Part shown: one piece after another, positions 17,461 through 27,443 of the stretch
Layout: each line of letters begins with the position of its first letter
How positions within the stretch are numbered: position 1 is the first letter of the stretch
Origin: Allochromatium warmingii
Lineage (GTDB): Bacteria; Pseudomonadota; Gammaproteobacteria; Chromatiales; Chromatiaceae
Reading direction: 5' to 3'
Assembly: GCF_900107145.1 (NCBI RefSeq)
Contig: NZ_FNOW01000009.1
Location: 1 to 64,000, forward strand
DNA length: 64,000 bases
Notes under the pieces: generated by a model
Database searches by the model: none
Seen by the model: the letters and a program-made list of their open reading frames with translations, nothing else
What the model was told of the DNA's origin: nothing
Translations under genes and position numbers: made by a program

Positions 17461-18051
17461 ATGGATCTCAACGAACTCAATCAAATTGATTTCAACGACT
17501 TCGGCGAATGGCCAAAACCGATTAAAGCGGTTGCTATTGGTTTGGTTTGTATTGTGTTGGCTGGATTAGCCTATCATTACGATACCAGTCCGCAACGCGA
17601 GCGACTTGCTGCAGAACAGCGTGCTGAACAAGCTGCGCTTGCTGATCTGACAAAAAAGCAGCAAAAAGCCGCAAATTTAGAAAACTATCGTAATCAACTT
17701 GCTGATATGGAGCAATCATTTGGCGCGATGCTAAAACAGTTGCCGAATCGCACTGAAGTCGCAGCATTGCTGGTTGATGTCTCACAAACTGGATTAGCAA
17801 ATGGTTTAGAATTTGAGCTATTTCAGCCAAATAATGAAGCGACGCGGGAATTTTACGCAGAATTGCCGATACAAATTCGTGTGCGCGGTCAATATCATGA
17901 TTTCGGGCGTTTTGTTAGTGGTTTAGCAGCTCTACCGCGTATTGTGACGATTCATAACGTCCGGATTCAGGGCGGGAGTGACAAAGCGGCCACTGATTCG
18001 CTACAGGCTATAGTTAAGACCTATCGCTATCTGCAAGATGAGGCGAAATGA
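17461..18051 (+). CDS. pilO: Type IV pilus assembly protein PilO
   Basis: A 196-residue inner-membrane protein that heterodimerises with PilN. It starts with the conserved MDLNELNQIDFNDFGEWP, has one helix at about 23-40, a coiled coil at about 45-90 and a periplasmic domain with FGRFVSGLAALPRIVTIHN. An 81-base gap separates it from pilN, larger than usual for this operon. Its stop overlaps the pilP start by four bases. Confidence 0.95.
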   Translation: MDLNELNQIDFNDFGEWPKPIKAVAIGLVCIVLAGLAYHYDTSPQRERLAAEQRAEQAALADLTKKQQKAANLENYRNQLADMEQSFGAMLKQLPNRTEVAALLVDVSQTGLANGLEFELFQPNNEATREFYAELPIQIRVRGQYHDFGRFVSGLAALPRIVTIHNVRIQGGSDKAATDSLQAIVKTYRYLQDEAK

Positions 18052-18575
18052 TGAGCAGCAAGCATCTCAGTGTATGGTTGACGATGGCCGTGCTGTTAGC
18101 GGGTTGTGGCGAAACGGATATGACCGATTTGCAAAATGAAGTGAAACGGATTAATGCGCGTCCACCTGCCCCCATTGAACCCTTGCCAGAAATGAAGCCG
18201 GTTGAGACCTTTGTCTATGAGCCGGGTGAGCGCCGCAATCCATTTCAATCGGATGCAAAAACAGCAACAACGACTGCGCCTTTACCAACTGATAGCGGGC
18301 CAACACCTGATCCGAATCGACCACGCGAAGAGCTTGAAAATTATCCGCTGGATTCATTGCGCATGGTTGGCACACTAGAGCAGCATGGCTCGCGTTGGGC
18401 TTTGATTCGGACTAAAGCAGGGGTTGTGCATCGTGTGACTGTTGGGAATTATCTGGGGCAGAATCATGGTCAAATCATTGCGATTAACCAAGATGGTCTC
18501 CAGTTAACTGAAATTGTGTCGGATGCACCAGGTCAATGGCGCGAACGACCAGCCGCTGTGGCGCTAAGTCAATAA
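18048..18575 (+). CDS. pilP: Type IV pilus lipoprotein PilP
   Basis: A 175-residue inner-membrane lipoprotein linking PilNO to the secretin PilQ. The signal peptide ends in the lipobox LLAGC with the lipidated cysteine near residue 20. A proline-rich disordered linker follows, and then the beta-domain (YPLDSLRMVGTLEQHGSRW, then VGNYLGQNHGQI). ATGA overlap with pilO indicates translational coupling. Confidence 0.95.
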   Translation: MMSSKHLSVWLTMAVLLAGCGETDMTDLQNEVKRINARPPAPIEPLPEMKPVETFVYEPGERRNPFQSDAKTATTTAPLPTDSGPTPDPNRPREELENYPLDSLRMVGTLEQHGSRWALIRTKAGVVHRVTVGNYLGQNHGQIIAINQDGLQLTEIVSDAPGQWRERPAAVALSQ

Positions 18576-18595
18576 AAAAGTTTGGAGAGACAGCG

Positions 18596-20905
18596 ATGAA
18601 CCGTCTAAATCAATATGACTGCGCTGCTGGGATGATAAATAGTTGGAAGCAATCTCGTCGATTGATTAGCGCGGTGATGGTATGGATGCTAATAGCAACT
18701 CCAGCGTTGGCGGTTGAATTGCGCGATGTGCAGTTTTCGAGTTTACCAGGGAATCAAATTCAAATTCAGTTAAATTTAACTGGGCCGATTGCGCAACCTC
18801 AGGCATTTGCGACGGATTCTCCAGCGCGGATTGCGCTTGATTTACCTGGGGTGAATAGTCAATTAGCCAGTAAATCGGTGCCGATTGGTCTGGGGCCAGT
18901 ACATAGTTTGGTGGCAGTAGAGGCGAGCAATCGCACGCGAGTCGTGTTGAATTTAACTGATCCGATGCCGTATGAAGTGAGCACAGCGGGTAATCAAATT
19001 ACGATTAAGGTAGCAGGTCAGGCGCGGGCTAATTTAGCATCCGCATCATCGCCAGTAGCGAATGCAGCAGCGGCACAATCCGAGGCTCCAGCTTGGACGC
19101 AACTCCCGCGTGCGCAACGGGTCGCAGCGAATCCTGGGCCAGCGGTGCGAGATATTAATTTCCGCCGTGGTGATACCGGCGAGGGGCGGGTTGTCATTCG
19201 GCTGCCGAGCGCAGATACGCGGGTGGCAGTGCGTGAGCAGGCGAGTCGCGTATATGTGGATTTGTATCAAACATCATTGCCGCAGCGATTATATCGGCGG
19301 TTGGATGTGGTGGATTTTGCGACGCCAGTGACGATGGTTGAGTCGCGGAGTAGTGGCGCGAATGTTGAAATTGAGGTGCAGACGCAGGGTGAATTTGATT
19401 ATATGGCGTATCAAACGGATGAATTATTTACGCTGGATTTTCGGTCGTTAACGGCAGCAGAGAAGGAAGAAATTGCACGGCAGAAGGTGGTGTATGATGG
19501 TGAGCGGTTGTCGTTGAATTTTCAGGATATTGAGGTGCGGGCGGTGTTGCAGGTGCTCGCAGATTTTACGGATATGAATTTGGTGGCGAGTGATACGGTT
19601 GGCGGAAATATTACGTTGCGATTAAAAAATGTGCCCTGGGATCAGGCGTTAGATATTATTTTGAAAACAAAGGGATTGGCAATGCGGCAGAATGGAAATG
19701 TGATGATGGTGGCTCCGGCGCAAGAATTAGCAGCGCAAGAGCAGGTCGAAATGGAATCAATGAAAAAAATTGCCGAGCTTGCACCATTAGTAACAGAATT
19801 TGTCAAAATTAATTATGCGAAAGCGGTCGATGTTGCTTCGTTTTTACAGGGTGGTGGATCGAAAACAGCTTCTGTATCTAGCGGGAGATCGGTAGATGGA
19901 GAATCAGTAACTGGCGCAGAAGATAAAACAAACTCAATGAATTTTTCACAAGAAAACATGCTATCACCACGCGGCAAAGTGACAGCAGATGAAAGAACAA
20001 ATACCCTAGTCGTTATTGATACACGTGAACAAATCAATAAAATCATGCCGATCATTGCTAAAATTGACATCCCAACACAACAAGTATTAATCGAATCGCG
20101 GGTTGTTACAGCAAATAGTAATTTTGCGCGTGATCTTGGTGTTCGTTTTGGGGTATCCGGATCGATTGGTAGCGTAGGTGGGAATGAAATGCTTATCAGT
20201 GGCGGAGAAAACGGATATCTTACTGGTACTGCTAACTATGATACAGGGCCATTTGGATTGAATACTGGAGGTGTTTCTTATAATTCAGCAATATCTTCGA
20301 GTGGATCTGATATGGCTAATATTATTACTAATCTACCAGTAGCGGGAGCTTCTGGATCTGTTAATTTTTTAATCGGAAAAGTTGGTTCTTATTTACTGCA
20401 ACTCGAACTCTCTGCAATGCAAAGAGAAGGGCGTGGTGAAATTGTTTCAAGTCCGCGTGTTATTACTTCAGATCAAAAACAAGCTACCATTAAAATGGGC
20501 CAGCAAATTCCTTACAAAACTGTTTCTGAAGATGGAACTACCACATCATTTAAGGAAGCCATGCTTCAGCTTAATGTAACACCTCACATTACTCCAGATC
20601 AGCGAGTCATTATGGATTTGGTTGTAAGTAAAGATGCTGCTAACTATTCTCAGTTGACACCTGATGGCTATCCAATCGATACAAATTCAGTTGAAACATC
20701 AGTTTTAGTCGATAATGGCGAAACAGTTGTGTTGGGCGGCGTCTATGAACGCACACGCTCATATAATAAAGAACAGGTTCCCTGGTTAGGGGATATTCCT
20801 GTACTAGGGCGCTTATTTAAAAATGAAGCTAGATCAGACAGCAATTCTGAATTACTGATCTTCGTGACGCCCAAAATCCTCAGCCGAGATATGGCGCAAA
20901 ACTGA
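18596..20905 (+). CDS. pilQ: Type IV pilus secretin PilQ
   Basis: Outer-membrane secretin pore for the pilus, 769 residues. Order: signal peptide (hydrophobic to about 40, cleavage after ALA), two AMIN peptidoglycan-binding domains (about 42-135 and 180-275), the STN/secretin N0 domain beginning near 305 (LNFQDIEVRAVLQVLADF), an N1 domain, then the secretin core with VLIESRVV, GRGEIVSSPRV and the terminal ELLIFVTPKIL. ATG 18596 follows GGAGAGA. A Ser/Gly-rich insert in the N1 region (codons near 19855-19960) is species-variable. Codon usage in the second half is more AT-rich than in neighbouring genes. Confidence 0.96.
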   Translation: MNRLNQYDCAAGMINSWKQSRRLISAVMVWMLIATPALAVELRDVQFSSLPGNQIQIQLNLTGPIAQPQAFATDSPARIALDLPGVNSQLASKSVPIGLGPVHSLVAVEASNRTRVVLNLTDPMPYEVSTAGNQITIKVAGQARANLASASSPVANAAAAQSEAPAWTQLPRAQRVAANPGPAVRDINFRRGDTGEGRVVIRLPSADTRVAVREQASRVYVDLYQTSLPQRLYRRLDVVDFATPVTMVESRSSGANVEIEVQTQGEFDYMAYQTDELFTLDFRSLTAAEKEEIARQKVVYDGERLSLNFQDIEVRAVLQVLADFTDMNLVASDTVGGNITLRLKNVPWDQALDIILKTKGLAMRQNGNVMMVAPAQELAAQEQVEMESMKKIAELAPLVTEFVKINYAKAVDVASFLQGGGSKTASVSSGRSVDGESVTGAEDKTNSMNFSQENMLSPRGKVTADERTNTLVVIDTREQINKIMPIIAKIDIPTQQVLIESRVVTANSNFARDLGVRFGVSGSIGSVGGNEMLISGGENGYLTGTANYDTGPFGLNTGGVSYNSAISSSGSDMANIITNLPVAGASGSVNFLIGKVGSYLLQLELSAMQREGRGEIVSSPRVITSDQKQATIKMGQQIPYKTVSEDGTTTSFKEAMLQLNVTPHITPDQRVIMDLVVSKDAANYSQLTPDGYPIDTNSVETSVLVDNGETVVLGGVYERTRSYNKEQVPWLGDIPVLGRLFKNEARSDSNSELLIFVTPKILSRDMAQN

Positions 20906-20961
20906 ACCCCTAAAAAAAGCCTAACTTGCGTTAGCGCCCAAAATCTGGCATACCTCTCGCC

Positions 20962-21486
20962 ATGTTACGTGCACAGAATATCTTCATCGTCGGCCCTATG
21001 GGTGCCGGCAAAAGTACCGTCGGACGCCAACTGGCCGAGGCGCTGTCCTACACCTTCAAGGACAGCGACCACGAAATCCAGCGCCGCACCGGCGTCGATA
21101 TCCCCACCATCTTCGAGTTCGAAGGCGAAGCCGGTTTTCGCGTCCGCGAACGCCACGTCATCGAACAACTCGTTACCGAGGAACGCATCGTGCTCGCCAC
21201 TGGCGGTGGCGCAGTGCTGAACCCCGAAAATCGCCAAGACCTCTCGGCACGCGGCGTCGTCATCTACCTGCATTGCAGCCCCGAACAGCAATACGCCCGT
21301 ACCGCCCGTGACCGCAACCGCCCACTGATCGAAACCGAAGATCCACTCGAACGTCTGCGCGAAATCATGGCCGAGCGCGAACCGCTCTATCGCCAAGTCG
21401 CCGATCTCGTCGTCTCCACCGAAAAACGCGGCACTAGCTCGGTCGTCAAAGAAATTTGCCGCCGCCTCGAATCCGAGGACGTTTAA
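20962..21486 (+). CDS. aroK: Shikimate kinase
   Basis: Phosphorylates shikimate at the 3-hydroxyl with ATP (aromatic amino acid pathway). The protein has 174 residues. The P-loop [11 protein letters not shown] is at about 11-21, the substrate aspartate is in DSDHEI, and GGGAVL and the RxxxY/LID region RDRNRPL are present. pilQ-aroK-aroB is the classical gammaproteobacterial order. aroB follows after two bases. Confidence 0.97.
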   Translation: MLRAQNIFIVGPMGAGKSTVGRQLAEALSYTFKDSDHEIQRRTGVDIPTIFEFEGEAGFRVRERHVIEQLVTEERIVLATGGGAVLNPENRQDLSARGVVIYLHCSPEQQYARTARDRNRPLIETEDPLERLREIMAEREPLYRQVADLVVSTEKRGTSSVVKEICRRLESEDV

Positions 21487-21488
21487 TC

Positions 21489-22556
21489 ATGCGAACACTG
21501 ACTGTCGAACTGGGCGCACGCAGTTATCCGATCCACATCGGTTCCGGTCTGCTGCATCACGCTGACCTCTATCGTCCGCACCTGCGCGGTACACAGGTAC
21601 TAATCGTCAGCAACACCACCGTTGCGCCACTGTATCTGGAAGCGGTGCGCCACGCTCTCGACGGCTATCAGGTGCGCGAAGTGATCTTGCCCGACGGCGA
21701 GAGTTATAAAACGCTTGAGATCTGGAACCAGATTTTCGACGCGCTGTTAAAAGAACGCTTTGCCCGTGATTGCACCTTGATTGCACTCGGTGGCGGCGTG
21801 ATCGGCGACATGACTGGCTTTGCAGCGGCCTGTTATCAGCGCGGCGTGGCGTTTATTCAAGTCCCGACGACGCTGCTGGCACAGGTCGATTCATCCGTTG
21901 GCGGTAAAACCGGCATCAATCATCCCGCTGGCAAAAACATGATCGGCGCATTTCATCAGCCCCGCGCCGTCATCGCCGACACCGATACCCTCAGCACTCT
22001 GCCACAGCGCGAACTGTCGGCGGGATTGGCCGAAGTACTCAAATACGGTTTTATCCGTGATGCGGCCTTTCTCGATTGGCTCGAATGCCACATGACTGGG
22101 CTGATGTCACGCGACCCCGATGCCCTCGCGCACGCCATTTGGCGCTCGTGCGAACTCAAGGCGCAAATTGTCGCCGAAGATGAGTTTGAATCCGGCAGCC
22201 GCGCTCTACTCAATTTTGGCCACACCTTTGGCCACGCGATTGAAACCGGCGTCGGCTATGGTGAATGGCTGCATGGCGAAGCCGTCGGCGCGGGCATGTG
22301 TCTTGCGGCGACACTTTCAGCGCATCTCGGCTGGCTGACAGACGCGGAACTCGAACGCGCCCGCCATCTGATCGCCAGCGCCAGCTTGCCCACCGCTCGT
22401 CCAGCACATCTGTCCCCGGAACGGATGCGCGAACTGATGGCAGTGGATAAAAAAGTGCTCGCCGGTCAATTGCGCTTGGTGTTGCTGAAACAACTCGGTG
22501 AAGCTGTCGTGACCAGTGAATTTGCACAGGACGCGCTGCTGCACAGTTTGGGTTGA
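21489..22556 (+). CDS. aroB: 3-dehydroquinate synthase
   Basis: Converts DAHP to 3-dehydroquinate with catalytic NAD+ and a divalent metal. The protein has 355 residues. It shows LPDGESYKT, the NAD region [34 protein letters not shown] and the metal-ligand histidines in [11 protein letters not shown] and WLHGEAV. ATG 21489 starts two bases after the aroK stop; an in-frame start at 21456 lies inside aroK and is disfavoured. The operon ends here. Confidence 0.97.
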   Translation: MRTLTVELGARSYPIHIGSGLLHHADLYRPHLRGTQVLIVSNTTVAPLYLEAVRHALDGYQVREVILPDGESYKTLEIWNQIFDALLKERFARDCTLIALGGGVIGDMTGFAAACYQRGVAFIQVPTTLLAQVDSSVGGKTGINHPAGKNMIGAFHQPRAVIADTDTLSTLPQRELSAGLAEVLKYGFIRDAAFLDWLECHMTGLMSRDPDALAHAIWRSCELKAQIVAEDEFESGSRALLNFGHTFGHAIETGVGYGEWLHGEAVGAGMCLAATLSAHLGWLTDAELERARHLIASASLPTARPAHLSPERMRELMAVDKKVLAGQLRLVLLKQLGEAVVTSEFAQDALLHSLG

Positions 22557-22584
22557 GCCGCCAGCTTTTTCACCGCAGTGGCCT

Positions 22585-22613
22585 TTGACGAACCGCTTGC
22601 CGACAGGCATAAT
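22585..22613 (+). promoter_or_regulatory. Promoter of the tRNA-Arg gene
   Basis: TTGACG at 22585-22590 and CATAAT at 22608-22613 are separated by 17 bases, close to the sigma-70 consensus. They end 18 bases before the mature tRNA, the usual distance for a monocistronic tRNA gene. Confidence 0.75.
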
Positions 22614-22631
22614 GCATAGCCCTCTAGTACG

Positions 22632-22707
22632 CGCCCGTAGCTCAGATGGATAGAGTACAGCCCTCCGAAGGCTGGGGTCACAGGTTCGAATCCTGTCGGG
22701 CGCGCCA
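22632..22707 (+). tRNA. tRNA-Arg (anticodon CCG)
   Basis: A full cloverleaf of 76 bases. The acceptor stem GCGCCCG pairs with CGGGCGC. The anticodon stem CAGCC/GGCTG encloses the loop CTCCGAA with anticodon CCG, which reads CGG codons. The T-loop GGTTCGAATCC is canonical. The 3' CCA is encoded. tRNA genes of this kind are common integration sites, but no duplicated 3' end or integrase is seen nearby. Confidence 0.96.
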
Positions 22708-22842
22708 ATTCCGCATGACTGACCGCACCGCTGTTTAGTCCCGCATTCGCACTCATCGCACGCTCAGCCAGCGCCGCCGTGTGTCCGCCGCGCCCGCGAT
22801 CCCATTATTTTAGATGGCCGCATTTTGATGGAGACCCGAACC

Positions 22843-23232
22843 ATGCCCAGCGCCCCGAGCAAATCGCTCGAAACCTTCCCGAATCCGCAACCCGAACGTG
22901 ATTATACGATCCGTATTCGCGTGCCTGAGTTTACCTGTCTTTGCCCTAAAACTGGCCAGCCAGATTTTGCCGAATTGACGCTGGAATATGTGCCCGAACA
23001 GCACTGCGTTGAGCTGAAATCGCTCAAAACCTACGTCTGGTCGTATCGGGATGAAGGCGGCTTCCATGAGGCCGTGACCAATCGCATTCTCGGTGATCTG
23101 GTCGAGGCGACCGCTCCGCGTTTTATGCGCCTGACCGCTGAGTTCAACGTGCGCGGCGGCATCTATACTACGGTTGTCGTCGAGCATCGCGCCGCCGACT
23201 GGCAGCCACCGCAGCCGGTCATGCTGCCCTAA
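22843..23232 (+). CDS. queF: NADPH-dependent 7-cyano-7-deazaguanine reductase
   Basis: Reduces preQ0 to preQ1 in queuosine biosynthesis. At 129 residues it is the short, unimodular QueF type. The catalytic cysteine lies in [14 protein letters not shown], followed by the family motif [23 protein letters not shown] 22843 is chosen because GGAGA lies nine bases upstream and the sequence [10 protein letters not shown] is the usual N-terminus; ATG 22828 is the alternative. It is followed closely by rsgA. Confidence 0.95.
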   Translation: MPSAPSKSLETFPNPQPERDYTIRIRVPEFTCLCPKTGQPDFAELTLEYVPEQHCVELKSLKTYVWSYRDEGGFHEAVTNRILGDLVEATAPRFMRLTAEFNVRGGIYTTVVVEHRAADWQPPQPVMLP

Positions 23233-23245
23233 TGCGGCGGCTGAT

Positions 23246-24244
23246 TTGACCAAACGCCGCCTCTCCGCCCGCCAGATCGAACGCATCCAAGCGATTCAGG
23301 AGCGCCGCCGCGAGCGGCTCGCCACCCGCCCCGAACTGGCGTTGGCTGAAATCGATGCCGAGTTAGCACCCGAAGCCGGGCGCGTTGTGGTGCGACATGG
23401 GGCACATCTCGCAGTCGAAGATGCGCACGGGCAGTTGATTCACTGTCTGGCGCGTCAAAATATCGGGCATGTGGTGTGCGGGGATCGCGTCGTGTGGCAG
23501 CGTCTGCCGGACGGTCAGGGCGTCGTCACTGCGATTCTGCCGCGCATCAGCACCCTGAGCCGCCCTGATTACAGCGGACGTGATAAACCACTTGCGGCTA
23601 ATCTCACGCGGCTCGCTATTCTCATCGCGCCTGAGCCGGAGCCAAGCGGCTATCTCATTGATCAATATTTGGTTGCTGCCGAGCGCATCGGCGTAGCAGC
23701 GATTGTGGTCGGCAATAAGATGGATCTGCTGCCCACATCCGCCGAACGCGATGCTTTTCAAGCACGATTTGCCCATTACGCGGCGATTGGCTACCGAACA
23801 TTTTGGATTAGCGTGCTCGAACCGCAATCGCTCGACGCGCTCGTCTCGGAACTCGCCGGCCAGACCAGCGTGCTGGTTGGTCAATCGGGGGTCGGTAAAT
23901 CGTCGCTGGTGCAACACCTGTTGCCGGATCAAGCAATTCAGATCGGGCGACTGTCGCAGGCGACCGGACTCGGACGCCACACCACCTCAGCGGCGACCTG
24001 TTATCGGTTGCGGGGCGATGGGTTTTTGATTGATTCACCTGGCGTGCGCAGTTTTCGGCTTGGCGCACTCGACCGCGCTGAGTTACAACAGGGATTTCGA
24101 GAATTTCGCCCCTATTTGGGTCGCTGTCGCTTTGGCGATTGTCGGCACACGCACGAGCCGGATTGCGCGATTCGTCAAGCCGTCGCTGAGGGCCAAATTG
24201 CCCCCGAACGGCTGGCGAATTTTCATCATTTGCTGGGTGATTGA
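23246..24244 (+). CDS. rsgA: Ribosome small-subunit GTPase RsgA
   Basis: Late 30S maturation GTPase of 332 residues with circularly permuted G motifs. An OB-fold N-terminus is followed by G4 (VVGNKMDLL), then G1 (GQSGVGKSSL) and G3 (DSPG). The C-terminal zinc site is CRFGDCRHTHEPDC. The most natural start is TTG 23246, giving MTKRRLSARQ; upstream in-frame sequence overlaps queF. No strong ribosome site is visible. It converges with carA. Confidence 0.94.
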   Translation: MTKRRLSARQIERIQAIQERRRERLATRPELALAEIDAELAPEAGRVVVRHGAHLAVEDAHGQLIHCLARQNIGHVVCGDRVVWQRLPDGQGVVTAILPRISTLSRPDYSGRDKPLAANLTRLAILIAPEPEPSGYLIDQYLVAAERIGVAAIVVGNKMDLLPTSAERDAFQARFAHYAAIGYRTFWISVLEPQSLDALVSELAGQTSVLVGQSGVGKSSLVQHLLPDQAIQIGRLSQATGLGRHTTSAATCYRLRGDGFLIDSPGVRSFRLGALDRAELQQGFREFRPYLGRCRFGDCRHTHEPDCAIRQAVAEGQIAPERLANFHHLLGD

Positions 24245-24278
24245 TCAGTGAATTAAGCGAATAAGGCGCTGCGCGGTA

Positions 24279-25433
24279 TTATCTGGGCAGTGCTTGACGC
24301 GCCCGCATCAGCTCAATAAAGTGATCGAACACTGGCGCGACATCATGCGGCCCCGGGCTGGCTTCAGGATGCCCCTGAAAGCTGAACGCCGGACGCTGCC
24401 GATGGTGAATCCCCTGTAATGACCCGTCGAACAGCGAGCGATGCGTCGCCGTTAGCGTCTCCGGCAAGCTCGCCTCATCGACCGCAAAGCCGTGATTCTG
24501 GCTGCTAATCATCACCGCGCCGGTTTTGAGATCCTGCACCGGATGATTCGCGCCATGATGACCGAACTTCATTTTGAGCGTCTGCGCACCGCAGGCCAGC
24601 CCCAGCAACTGATGCCCGAGACAGATGCCGAACAGCGGAATATCGGTTTTCAGCAGTTCACGAATCGCTGTGATGGCATAATCACAGGGCGCAGGATCGC
24701 CCGGGCCATTGGAGAGAAATACGCCGTCCGGTTCAAGCGCCAGCACAGTCGCAGCGGGCATGTGCGCCGGAACCACAGTGACATGACAGCCGCGATCAAC
24801 CAGCATCCGCAAGATATTGCGCTTGATGCCATAGTCATAGGCGACAACATGATAGGGCAGCTTGCCGCCGACCGGTTTGAGCGAATCGGGCAGACCGCCA
24901 TCGAGCGTCCATGAACCCTGTGTCCACGGGTAGGCTTCAGTCGTCGAAGCGTGTTGCGCTAAATCCATGCCCTTGAGTCCTGGAAAAGCCCGCGCCTGAG
25001 CCAGTGCAGCGGCTTCATCAAGATTCTCGCCGGCCTGAATACAGCCGTTTTGTGCGCCGTGTTCGCGGAGCAAGCGCGTGAGGCGGCGGGTGTCAATGTC
25101 AGCAATCCCGACCACATTATGACGAATCAGATAGGCGTCGAGGGCTTCGGTGAGACGAAAATTGCTCGCCCGCGTCGGCAGATCGCGCACGATGAGTCCC
25201 GCTGCTTGAATGATGCCCGATTCATCATCTTCGGGATTCGCGCCGACATTGCCGATATGTGGATAAGTCAGGGTCACAAGCTGGCGCAGATACGAGGGAT
25301 CGGTCAGGATTTCCTGATAGCCGGACATCGACGTATTGAATACGACCTCACCGACGCTGGAGCCGTCGGCACCGATCGACGTTCCGCGAAAGACCGAGCC
25401 GTCTTCCAGAACCAAAATCGCGGGTTTTCTCAA
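24279..25433 (-). CDS. carA: Carbamoyl-phosphate synthase small subunit
   Basis: Glutaminase subunit that supplies ammonia to CarB for arginine and pyrimidine synthesis. The protein has 384 residues: an N-terminal CarA domain ([16 protein letters not shown]) and a class I amidotransferase domain with LSNGPGDP, the nucleophile in [11 protein letters not shown] and the histidine/glutamate in GHPEASPGP. The start is taken as TTG 25433 because GGAG lies six bases upstream and the family begins [14 protein letters not shown] 25469 is in frame but has no such site. carB is not adjacent: the next gene downstream is the convergent rsgA. Confidence 0.95.
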   Translation of the reverse strand: MRKPAILVLEDGSVFRGTSIGADGSSVGEVVFNTSMSGYQEILTDPSYLRQLVTLTYPHIGNVGANPEDDESGIIQAAGLIVRDLPTRASNFRLTEALDAYLIRHNVVGIADIDTRRLTRLLREHGAQNGCIQAGENLDEAAALAQARAFPGLKGMDLAQHASTTEAYPWTQGSWTLDGGLPDSLKPVGGKLPYHVVAYDYGIKRNILRMLVDRGCHVTVVPAHMPAATVLALEPDGVFLSNGPGDPAPCDYAITAIRELLKTDIPLFGICLGHQLLGLACGAQTLKMKFGHHGANHPVQDLKTGAVMISSQNHGFAVDEASLPETLTATHRSLFDGSLQGIHHRQRPAFSFQGHPEASPGPHDVAPVFDHFIELMRARQALPR

Positions 25434-25626
25434 GAGAGTCTCCAAATGGGGGGCTAGACGGGCGATCATCCTAGATCAACAACGCGGATATATTGCAACG
25501 TCGCTGAGCGTGCGACGCGCTGATGCTGAAGCATTTTAGAGAACCGCTGCGGGACTGTCCACGCACGCTGGCTGGCCCAATGCGGCCATCAATTTGATGA
25601 TGTATGCGGCGCTAGATAATACAGGC

Positions 25627-26817
25627 TCAATCCTTACTCCCCCGCACCCATTCCAGCCCCCAATGATGCGCCTGATCCATATCCAAATGCCCGCGATGAT
25701 AATCAACCAGCTTCGTAATTTTGACCGCGCCGCCTTGATTTTCTAACAGCGCAATCGCGCACATCGGGCGATCATTGCGGTGTGAATCAAGCCGCACTTC
25801 GATTTCTGGCTGACCCGGCATTTTGAGCGTAATGCGGGCCTCGGCTTCAGCCCAATTCGGTGCGCCTTCATAAATAAAGGCATAAATCAACACGCGCCGG
25901 ATCTGCTCCCAATGCTGACCATTGATCCGCAGATTCTCGCCGCTGGCGCTCAATCCGGTGCGATCATCAGCATCAAGCGCAATATAGGGCGGGCTAGTAT
26001 AATTGCCGAAGGTATTACCTAGCGCCTGCACCGCGCTTTTTTCACCGTTCATCAATTCATACAAACACCCGACATCTAAATCGGTGCGATTATTACCGAT
26101 CAAGCCGCTCAAAAAGCCTTTTTTGGCACCAGATACTGAGCGCCATTTAAGATTAATCAATATCTCGCCATGCGCGGTATGCGGCTCTTTTTGTAATGAA
26201 ATCGAATTGCCGCGTTTTTCGAGCGTGATTTTATTGAGATTGACTGCTGGTGATGGCTTGGGCGGTGAAGGGGGCGGTGGGGCACTGATCTCGGTTGCGA
26301 CCGTGCCGCCAAAATGCGCGACCAGCGCCGCTAATCCGCCATTAAAGCCCTGCCCGAGGGCGCAGATGCGCCAGATTCGATCTTTGCGGTAGAGTTCTAG
26401 CAGCATCAGGGCGCGTTCTTCGGCAAAATCCGCGCCGCTGAAGGCAAACCGTGCGGCCTCGCGGCTGCCATCCATCACGCGCACATGCCCGCGCCCAATC
26501 CGTGACATGGTGCCCGTGCCGTCAAGCGCAGCGGTGATGGTCAAGCGGACGATGCTCGGCGGCAGACGCGCTAAATCAATGGCAAAGCCTGCCTGATCGC
26601 CGAGCGGCGCGTCTAACCGCACGCCACCACAGGGTGAGCTAGGCTGGTTGAAAAAGGTCATATACCGTTCATCGGATAATTGACCCTGCGCATCCAGCCC
26701 AAAACAGGCAAAATCGAGGATCAAGCCGGGCGCGTCAATCGCCACGCCCAGCGTTAGGCGCTGACCAGTCGGCACCAGATCGGCGATCTTGGCGCGTTGT
26801 CCGCGCAGTAAATTCAT
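25627..26817 (-). CDS. TerA-like tellurium/stress resistance protein
   Basis: A 396-residue cytoplasmic protein. The N-terminal half (about 1-170) is a divergent TerD-type domain ([14 protein letters not shown], then [17 protein letters not shown]). The C-terminal half (about 210-396) matches TerA ([18 protein letters not shown], and GLEWVRG at the end). ATG 26817 overlaps the stop of the preceding terD-like gene by four bases. It is the last gene of the Ter module. The metal-binding acidic motif of canonical TerD is weaker here. Role in stress or tellurite resistance is family knowledge. Confidence 0.85.
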   Translation of the reverse strand: MNLLRGQRAKIADLVPTGQRLTLGVAIDAPGLILDFACFGLDAQGQLSDERYMTFFNQPSSPCGGVRLDAPLGDQAGFAIDLARLPPSIVRLTITAALDGTGTMSRIGRGHVRVMDGSREAARFAFSGADFAEERALMLLELYRKDRIWRICALGQGFNGGLAALVAHFGGTVATEISAPPPPSPPKPSPAVNLNKITLEKRGNSISLQKEPHTAHGEILINLKWRSVSGAKKGFLSGLIGNNRTDLDVGCLYELMNGEKSAVQALGNTFGNYTSPPYIALDADDRTGLSASGENLRINGQHWEQIRRVLIYAFIYEGAPNWAEAEARITLKMPGQPEIEVRLDSHRNDRPMCAIALLENQGGAVKITKLVDYHRGHLDMDQAHHWGLEWVRGSKD

Positions 26818-27392
26818 CCGACATTCACTCCATGTTGCAGCGCCAATGCCCGTAATCCACCCGCATAGCCTTGTCCGACAGCACGGAATTTCCAATCACC
26901 GCCGTGACGGTAAATTTCACCGAAAATCATCGCGGTTTCAGTTGAATAATCTTCTGATAAATCAAAGCGCACCACTTCTTGATGATTATCACGGTTGACA
27001 ATGCGCACAAATGCATTACTTACCTGACCGAAATTCTGGCGTCGGGCGTCGGCGTCATGAATGGTGACCACAATCACTAGCCGTTGAATTTCAGCCGGTA
27101 CTCGCGACAGCGTGACCTGCACGGATTCATCATCGCCTTCGCCATCGCCGGTGAGATTATCGCCGGTGTGTTCGACTGAGCCGTCGGGTGATTTGAGTTG
27201 GTTATAAAAAATAAAATGGCTGTCATTGGGCACCTTGCCATCACTTTTGACCATAAAGACGCTGGCATCGAGGTCAAATGCTTGGCCATCCGTAGCGCGT
27301 GCATCCCAACCTAAACCAATGAGCACGTTTTCCAGATTAGGCGCTTCTTTGCTCAGATTGACGTTGCCGCCTTTATTTAGACTAATTGCCAT
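26814..27392 (-). CDS. TerD family calcium-binding protein (copy 2)
   Basis: A 192-residue TerD/TerE-type protein starting [15 protein letters not shown]. The calcium-binding acidic sites AFDLDASVF and [12 protein letters not shown] are present, followed by [19 protein letters not shown]. It is closely similar to the protein at 31286-31864 and probably its paralogue by duplication. TerD proteins are soluble and can associate with the membrane face. ATGA overlap couples it to the TerA-like gene. Confidence 0.92.
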   Translation of the reverse strand: MAISLNKGGNVNLSKEAPNLENVLIGLGWDARATDGQAFDLDASVFMVKSDGKVPNDSHFIFYNQLKSPDGSVEHTGDNLTGDGEGDDESVQVTLSRVPAEIQRLVIVVTIHDADARRQNFGQVSNAFVRIVNRDNHQEVVRFDLSEDYSTETAMIFGEIYRHGGDWKFRAVGQGYAGGLRALALQHGVNVG

Positions 27393-27443
27393 CGCAAATG
27401 ACTCCTGAGTAAGCGGTTAATGATTTAACCATGATTTGATCAG

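Noticed and set aside
22632-22760. Integrated element at the tRNA-Arg gene.
   Set aside because: No integrase gene and no repeated 3' end of the tRNA within the window; queF and rsgA follow directly.
23363-23980. A 205-codon minus-strand frame.
   Set aside because: Antisense to rsgA motifs G4 and G1; no domain.
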